DNA of 64,000 nt from Mastigias papua (lineage: Eukaryota; Cnidaria; Scyphozoa; Rhizostomeae; Mastigiidae), in NCBI GenBank assembly GCA_964019165.1, contig OZ025274.1, positions 12,262,407 through 12,326,406 on the forward strand. The letters run 5' to 3'. The first letter of the stretch is position 1; every line of letters starts with the position of its first letter. Shown piece by piece: positions 60,701 through 64,000 of the stretch. The notes beneath the pieces are model-generated. The model ran no database searches, was not told the DNA's origin, and saw only the letters and a program-made list of their open reading frames with translations. Position numbers and translations under genes: made by a program.

Positions 60701-62886
60701 CAGTTCTTTCTTAGAACTGAATTTCACCAAAGGTAAACAGCCACCTTTAACAAGGCTAGATTCATTCATTCAAATATGATATACAGAACTATCTTGCCAA
60801 GGCTTTGTGGACTACAAAATAAGTCCTTTCAAGATTGCCTGAGACTAAATTTTCTAAACTAATCAAATTAAGAGTTCATAACTAAAAGAGAGCTGAACTT
60901 TCAACTTCATTATAAAATTCTACACATCTTCACCTCAGGCCAAGCTCCATTTAGTTCAACACTACCCATTTACTATATAGATATACACCTGGCCCAGGGG
61001 ATAAATCTATGGAGGCATCCTGGGGGCCCAGGCCCCTGTACCTTTCCTTCAAAAGATAAATGTGCCCTTTTTCTTTGAAATTTGTGAGACTAGTTACTGC
61101 ATATTTGTACTAGTAAGAGTGCAGATCTGCTTATTATCATAACCAGACTTTTTCATTAAAAAAATTGTCACAAGGGTTATACACTGCCCACACAAATCAG
61201 ACTAAGCAAATCAGACTAGGCAAATCAGACTAGGAGGGTGATTGGGTGATAAAAGATTTTGCTTTGTAGGCATCTCACAGAAGTAAATCCCCCAGAAGCA
61301 TAATTTGATAACATGCTGGAATTTTACAGAACACTGTTCTTGGCAAAACCCAGTTATGTTGATGTGTGTGATTAACACTTCTCACCTATTATACATGTAA
61401 CCATGATGGCATTTGATCATGAGCACATCACACCAAAACAGGTGTAAAAATGTGAACTGACTTCCTTGAGTCTTTGCAGGGGAACTCTTTTGATGATAAG
61501 TGCACACAGTTATTGATGTTAGGCAATGTTCTCTGTGCAAACTTGAGTGCTGAGTCATAATTGTTGGGGGGCTAAATCAGGAGTTTGCAGGGGCAGTCAA
61601 TTGTCCAAGTAAATAGGTCTATGAGGGGGTTTGCAACAGTGAGGGCAATCACCAGCATAAAACTGAAAGGTCTGATCATAACTAAATTTGAAAGGAATGA
61701 AGTCTTTTATCAAGTTCTTAATTTGAAAAAACATTATTCCAAGCCATATACTCTTCTAAAAACATTTTTACTATGAGCCTAGCCCATCTCAGTATTCAAA
61801 ACTTCCTGTCTCTGCCCCTGCTTGGCCATGATTCCTATATAACAGGTAGACAATGAGCTAAAATATATTGCATAGATACTACCCAAATAGCCTGTGAGGT
61901 ATGAAAGTAGGTCACAGCTTCCTTATTGCTTATAAAAAAGCTTTGAATCTGCATGCTCAACAGCTACACTTGGAGTATATGAAAAGGGTCCCCAAATCCT
62001 TAGCCTGCTGGTACAGAGTGTTAATCATTCAAATAGACCAAATTACCAATTAATAAATGAGCTCTTTCCAGCTGAGTGGTTCCCCATCAACATGACAGTT
62101 ATCTTTTTCCTTGGTGCAAGGAGTGATATACCAACAGTATCCGCAATATAAACAAGACCTGAAATGGTAACAAAGGTGTAGATTAGGCAAAATGACTGAG
62201 TTGTTTACACATAAAAGTATAATTTGTCTTTATAAAAGACCACCTAAAATGTCTATATATGTGGTCACAATGGTGGAATGATTAAAAGCAACTTTAGATA
62301 CTTCTCTACTCATAGATAACAGAAACATTTTCCTAGATTTTCCATAGAAGAATACTAAAACAAGAAATAAGACTTATGTCTACGAAAATAGGCAAAAAAA
62401 AGTGAGAATAACTATTTCATTTCTGTAGAGTCACTTCTACTTTACTCCACTAACATTCATCATGTAGAAGGAGGTTTGATACCTGATGAAAAGATCCTTG
62501 CCAAAAATAAGCGTTTTTCTCATTAAAGTTCATATAAAGAGAGTGTAATTTTCACAGGTCACATCATTTAGGAACAAGGGCTTCCTCAGTCTTAAGAGTG
62601 GGTACACTTGCTGGTAAGAGGGATTTTTCCTATTATACCAAGAGGTAGCTAAGTTCACGACTCTAGTAGACTTAAAAATTTAGTACGTCAATGTTTATAA
62701 GCCATTACCCAGAAATGATACTTGATCAACGGTAAGAGAGAAATATAACACAACAATACCTCGCTCAGGAGAAGACTTATCTACATACAGCTCGTGACAT
62801 TCTTTCAAAATCTTTTCGTTCACATTCAATCCTGTATTATCAGGAGCATTAGTTGAAGAACGAGCTTTGCCATGGCCAGAAGGCAT
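48786..62886 (-). CDS. Dynamin-superfamily-like GTPase with two C-terminal membrane segments, 12 exons
   Basis: Minus-strand exons: 62886-62760, 62158-62047, 60644-60551, 59893-59839, 59400-59260, 57464-57387, 56851-56667, 56317-56175, 54837-54699, 50773-50661, 49378-49294, 48839-48786. All borders are GT/AG, phases agree and 1326 nt give 441 aa. G1 is GNHSAGKS (68-75), G3 is DTPG (154-157) followed by GLVDGDMLYPFDV, and the G4 position is SKAD (218-221). The region LCKRPGLNKCGFDMPTIYIP and the helical stretch after it recall EHD/sarcalumenin-type GTPases of the dynamin superfamily. Two hydrophobic segments (about 323-345 and 378-391) and a basic tail suggest anchoring to an internal membrane as a hairpin. 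Substrate and role are unknown; no name is assigned. The large introns host LINEs and hAT elements. Divergent from POLD4. Confidence 0.88.
49574..49915. mobile_element. MITE with CGATTTTTCACTCGA-type arms
   Basis: Left CAGGCCCTAAAC followed by repeated CGATTTTTCA(C/T)TCGAT. Right, on the minus strand, AAGGCCCTAGCCAAACGATT then the same TTTTTCACTCGATTTTT. TATACAT flanks both sides (49574-49580, 49909-49915), consistent with a 7- or 8-bp target duplication. The middle holds further GTCGAGT/ACTCGAC inverted pieces, so the whole element could fold into a long hairpin. In an intron of the GTPase gene. Confidence 0.75.
50340..50535 (-). repeat. Dispersed TAGGCGTAGGAG repeat, copy 3
   Basis: Read on the minus strand: GTGTAGGAGACGGGG, CAGCCCCCCAGTTGGGTAGG, a CCTGGAAAATAATTACAGCT patch and a TCGATAAGGCTAGA patch, in the same order as 22655-22875 and 44274-44505. 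Confidence 0.65.
51035..52560 (+). pseudogene. LINE A, 5' part: SGNH-hydrolase-like ORF1 and endonuclease
   Basis: The frame 51035-51355 reads VGDSILN...GASRTDD, VRPHSG and HIGTNDIRNGM, the GDS and GTND blocks of an SGNH hydrolase as found in ORF1 of CR1-like LINEs. After a stop the sequence continues in register to about 51522 (CLGVKKLHLKKK). From about 51620 an apurinic-type endonuclease is readable: SLNINSLVFQLPEIKALLKA, then IEIKPPRAKPYLLLSWYRPP and LLEDTNCDY in 51876-52115. A third broken piece with LGLNDHHLV lies near 52230. Many stops: inactive copy. In a GTPase intron. Confidence 0.8.
52575..53125 (-). pseudogene. LINE B 3' fragment, inserted in LINE A in opposite orientation
   Basis: The minus-strand frame 53118-52864 reads NCALGLIKYSKKYLSTNILN, then EPNFSHCCSVWG and QNRAAGVVTNNPYYA, the post-catalytic region of LINE RTs. 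A further piece (about 52700-52590) has SRGAKLWND, the C-terminal motif. It interrupts the plus-strand LINE A and is therefore younger. Confidence 0.75.
53190..54240 (+). pseudogene. LINE A, 3' part: reverse transcriptase with a 55-bp tandem duplication
   Basis: KFPDRWKAARVTPI (about 53341) and IIPVVSQLFEKLVYDQVYS (about 53430) are RT N-terminal motifs. 53888-54229 reads MICKSLIKPYFRYCFQVWGN, then RNRVVSIVANSPYDTHSKPL. A 55-bp unit is tandemly duplicated (53866-53920 and 53921-53975, one mismatch). Plus-strand continuation of LINE A beyond the LINE B insertion; inactive. Confidence 0.75.
54900..55190. repeat. CAT/ATC low-complexity tract
   Basis: Dense CATCAT/ATCATC and CACCAT trinucleotide-like sequence, interrupted at 55020-55075, turning into GATGAT after 55140. 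Produces a His-rich open frame that is not a credible gene. Confidence 0.85.
55214..55352. repeat. 28-bp minisatellite, five units
   Basis: Units of TGACATTCC(T/C)TGACTATG then AAAAGGCCAT, starting at 55214, 55242, 55270, 55298 and 55326, with a few substitutions. In a GTPase intron. Confidence 0.9.
58692..59016. mobile_element. hAT-like element with near-perfect 8-bp target duplication
   Basis: 325 bp from CAGGGGTGGTCAAGCCC to a right end ACCCTG, flanked by CACTAGAT (58684-58691) and CACTAGAC (59017-59024). The left end is of the same type as the element at 40333. In a GTPase intron; non-coding. Confidence 0.75.
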
Positions 62887-63173
62887 TCTTATTGATGAAA
62901 TAACTCTTGTCTTTGATTGCCAAAATGCAAAATCTGAAATGGTTCAGTTGAAGGGTAAACTGAGCAACCGAGGGCAAGTATCAGAATTGTGTGGCTCTCG
63001 TTATGACCTCGAGGCAGCCAAGTCATCAACACTGGTCATCAACAACACGTGCCATGTGATCAGATGCGTGGTGGTAACTGATCAGATGCGGAGGACAAGT
63101 TTAGTAACCGTCGTTTATCAACAAGAATCAGCTGTTCTGTCGGTGACTTAAGTCGTAGCTGGTAAAACTCACC
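62887..63173. promoter_or_regulatory. Bidirectional promoter between the GTPase gene and POLD4
   Basis: Only 287 bp separate the GTPase start codon (minus) from the POLD4 start codon (plus), so both genes are expected to share this promoter. It is richer in GC and CpG than the surrounding DNA and has no clear TATA box. Two copies of CTGATCAGATGCG/AACTGATCAG near 63056-63090 form a small repeat that could be a factor site. Confidence 0.65.
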
Positions 63174-63665
63174 ATGTCTTCTAAATTGATCACTGATACA
63201 TTCAAGCAAGTGAAATCGCGAGATCTGCAGTCTACAAAGAGCAAGAGACAGACTGATATTAACAGTAGTCGAGATGTGAGAAAGACAGTTAGTAAACTTG
63301 GTACGGTATATCTGGTAAACTTTTAATCTTAAAAGAATCGATAAAAGACAAAGACACTACAAAATAATAAAACGGTTAATTCTATGTAACATAGGAAATA
63401 CATTAGAACTTATCTGCACTACAAAGTCATTTTTCACTTCCAAACCAGTTGGGGAACTATAGGACCATACTCAAATATATTAAGTAGGCATGCCCATTCA
63501 AGCCTACTCTCTTTTGTTATAACATCCTCTGAATTAACAATGCCATTGAATGCTATTTTGATGAAGTAGTTTTGGGTTCTCTTTTCATAGATGATGAACA
63601 GTTTGTAGCAGATATTGAAGTGTTGCATGATTTTGATCTTCAAACTGAATATGGTCCTTGCATTG
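63174..63665 (+). CDS. POLD4: DNA polymerase delta subunit 4 (p12), first two exons (gene continues beyond window or exon not found)
   Basis: Exon 1 is 63174-63300 (42 codons plus one base, donor GTACGG). Exon 2 is 63591-63665 (acceptor TTTTCATAG, donor GTAAGA). Exon 1 begins MSSKLITDTFKQVKSR, matching the N-terminal motif of p12 (LITDS-type, which overlaps its PCNA-binding element). Exon 2 contains IEVLHDFDLQTEYGPCIG, parallel to the conserved L..FDL...YGPC.G block of p12. p12 is the small subunit that stabilises DNA polymerase delta at the replication fork and is removed after DNA damage. The conserved C-terminal half (GxxRxxRWxRA) is not in the remaining 335 bases, so it should lie outside this window. 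Confidence 0.85.
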
Positions 63666-64000
63666 GTAAGATATGAGGATCTTAAACAAGTTCTCTAATT
63701 TCTATTGGCTCCAGTTTACTTCTTCCATTCACTTTTTTTGCAAGTATTTTCAATAATTTTTGCCATTTTTGTAAAGTTTTAGCATTATATAAAAACACAT
63801 TTCTTTGTTTTCATCTTGCTAAGCAGTCATATGTTCTGATCATATGATATTTTGTTAAATTTTCAAAATTTCTAGTAATGACACAGGCTCAATACCTACT
63901 TTAAAACAATTTTCCAGCACCACTGTTTCTGGGAAAACCTAAAAGTGGGGATCCAGGGGTTTACCACTTTTTTACAAATCATGCCCTTCCATTTTGCCAG
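63666..64000. other. Intron 2 of POLD4
   Basis: AT-rich sequence after the donor at 63666; no further exon is recognised before the window ends. Confidence 0.5.

Overview
This is a piece of animal genomic DNA, AT-rich and intron-rich, with GT/AG introns, bidirectional promoters and dense transposon debris. A cnidarian source, probably anthozoan, is the best guess. The evidence is a secreted TSP1 protein ending in a minicollagen-like cysteine motif, and LINEs whose first ORF carries an SGNH-hydrolase-like domain. That assignment is inference. No bacterial-style operon, CRISPR array or tRNA was seen.

Five gene loci can be rebuilt exon by exon with consistent splice sites and phases. (1) 1048-5505, minus: a complete 3-exon 3-mercaptopyruvate sulfurtransferase (319 aa). 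(2) 11244-39175, minus: a secreted protein locus made of repeated two-exon beta-trefoil (AbfB-like) modules, then a TSP1 domain and a lysine-rich cysteine-motif tail. It has at least two signal-peptide first exons and only phase-1 introns. (3) 41743-47545, minus: a complete 6-exon mitochondrial HscB co-chaperone (310 aa). (4) 48786-62886, minus: a 12-exon, 441-aa dynamin-superfamily-like GTPase with two C-terminal membrane segments. (5) 63174 onward, plus: the first two exons of POLD4 (DNA polymerase delta p12), divergent from the GTPase.

The gaps and introns hold transposons. The largest is a nearly complete Ty3/gypsy LTR retrotransposon (30683-38167) with 4-bp target duplication, initiator-tRNA-Met primer site, split gag, a MYND zinc finger ahead of the protease, and RT/RNase H/integrase. 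It sits antisense inside the first intron of the trefoil/TSP1 locus. Others are decayed LINEs (6.7-7.3, 38.5-38.8, 40.6-41.3 and a nested pair at 51.0-54.2 kb), hAT-type elements with 8-bp target duplications, several MITE-like families with two or three copies each, and large microsatellites: (ATATG)n at 2.3-2.8 kb, (AT)n at 21.2-21.7 and 29.9-30.0 kb, (GT)n at 27.2-27.4 kb.

The housekeeping genes (MPST, HSCB, POLD4) are unrelated neighbours with no sign of working together, although MPST and HSCB both belong to sulfur or Fe-S metabolism. The accessory interest lies in the trefoil/TSP1 locus: a cassette gene whose symmetric exons could be used in long or short form, with a retrotransposon between the distal start and the rest.
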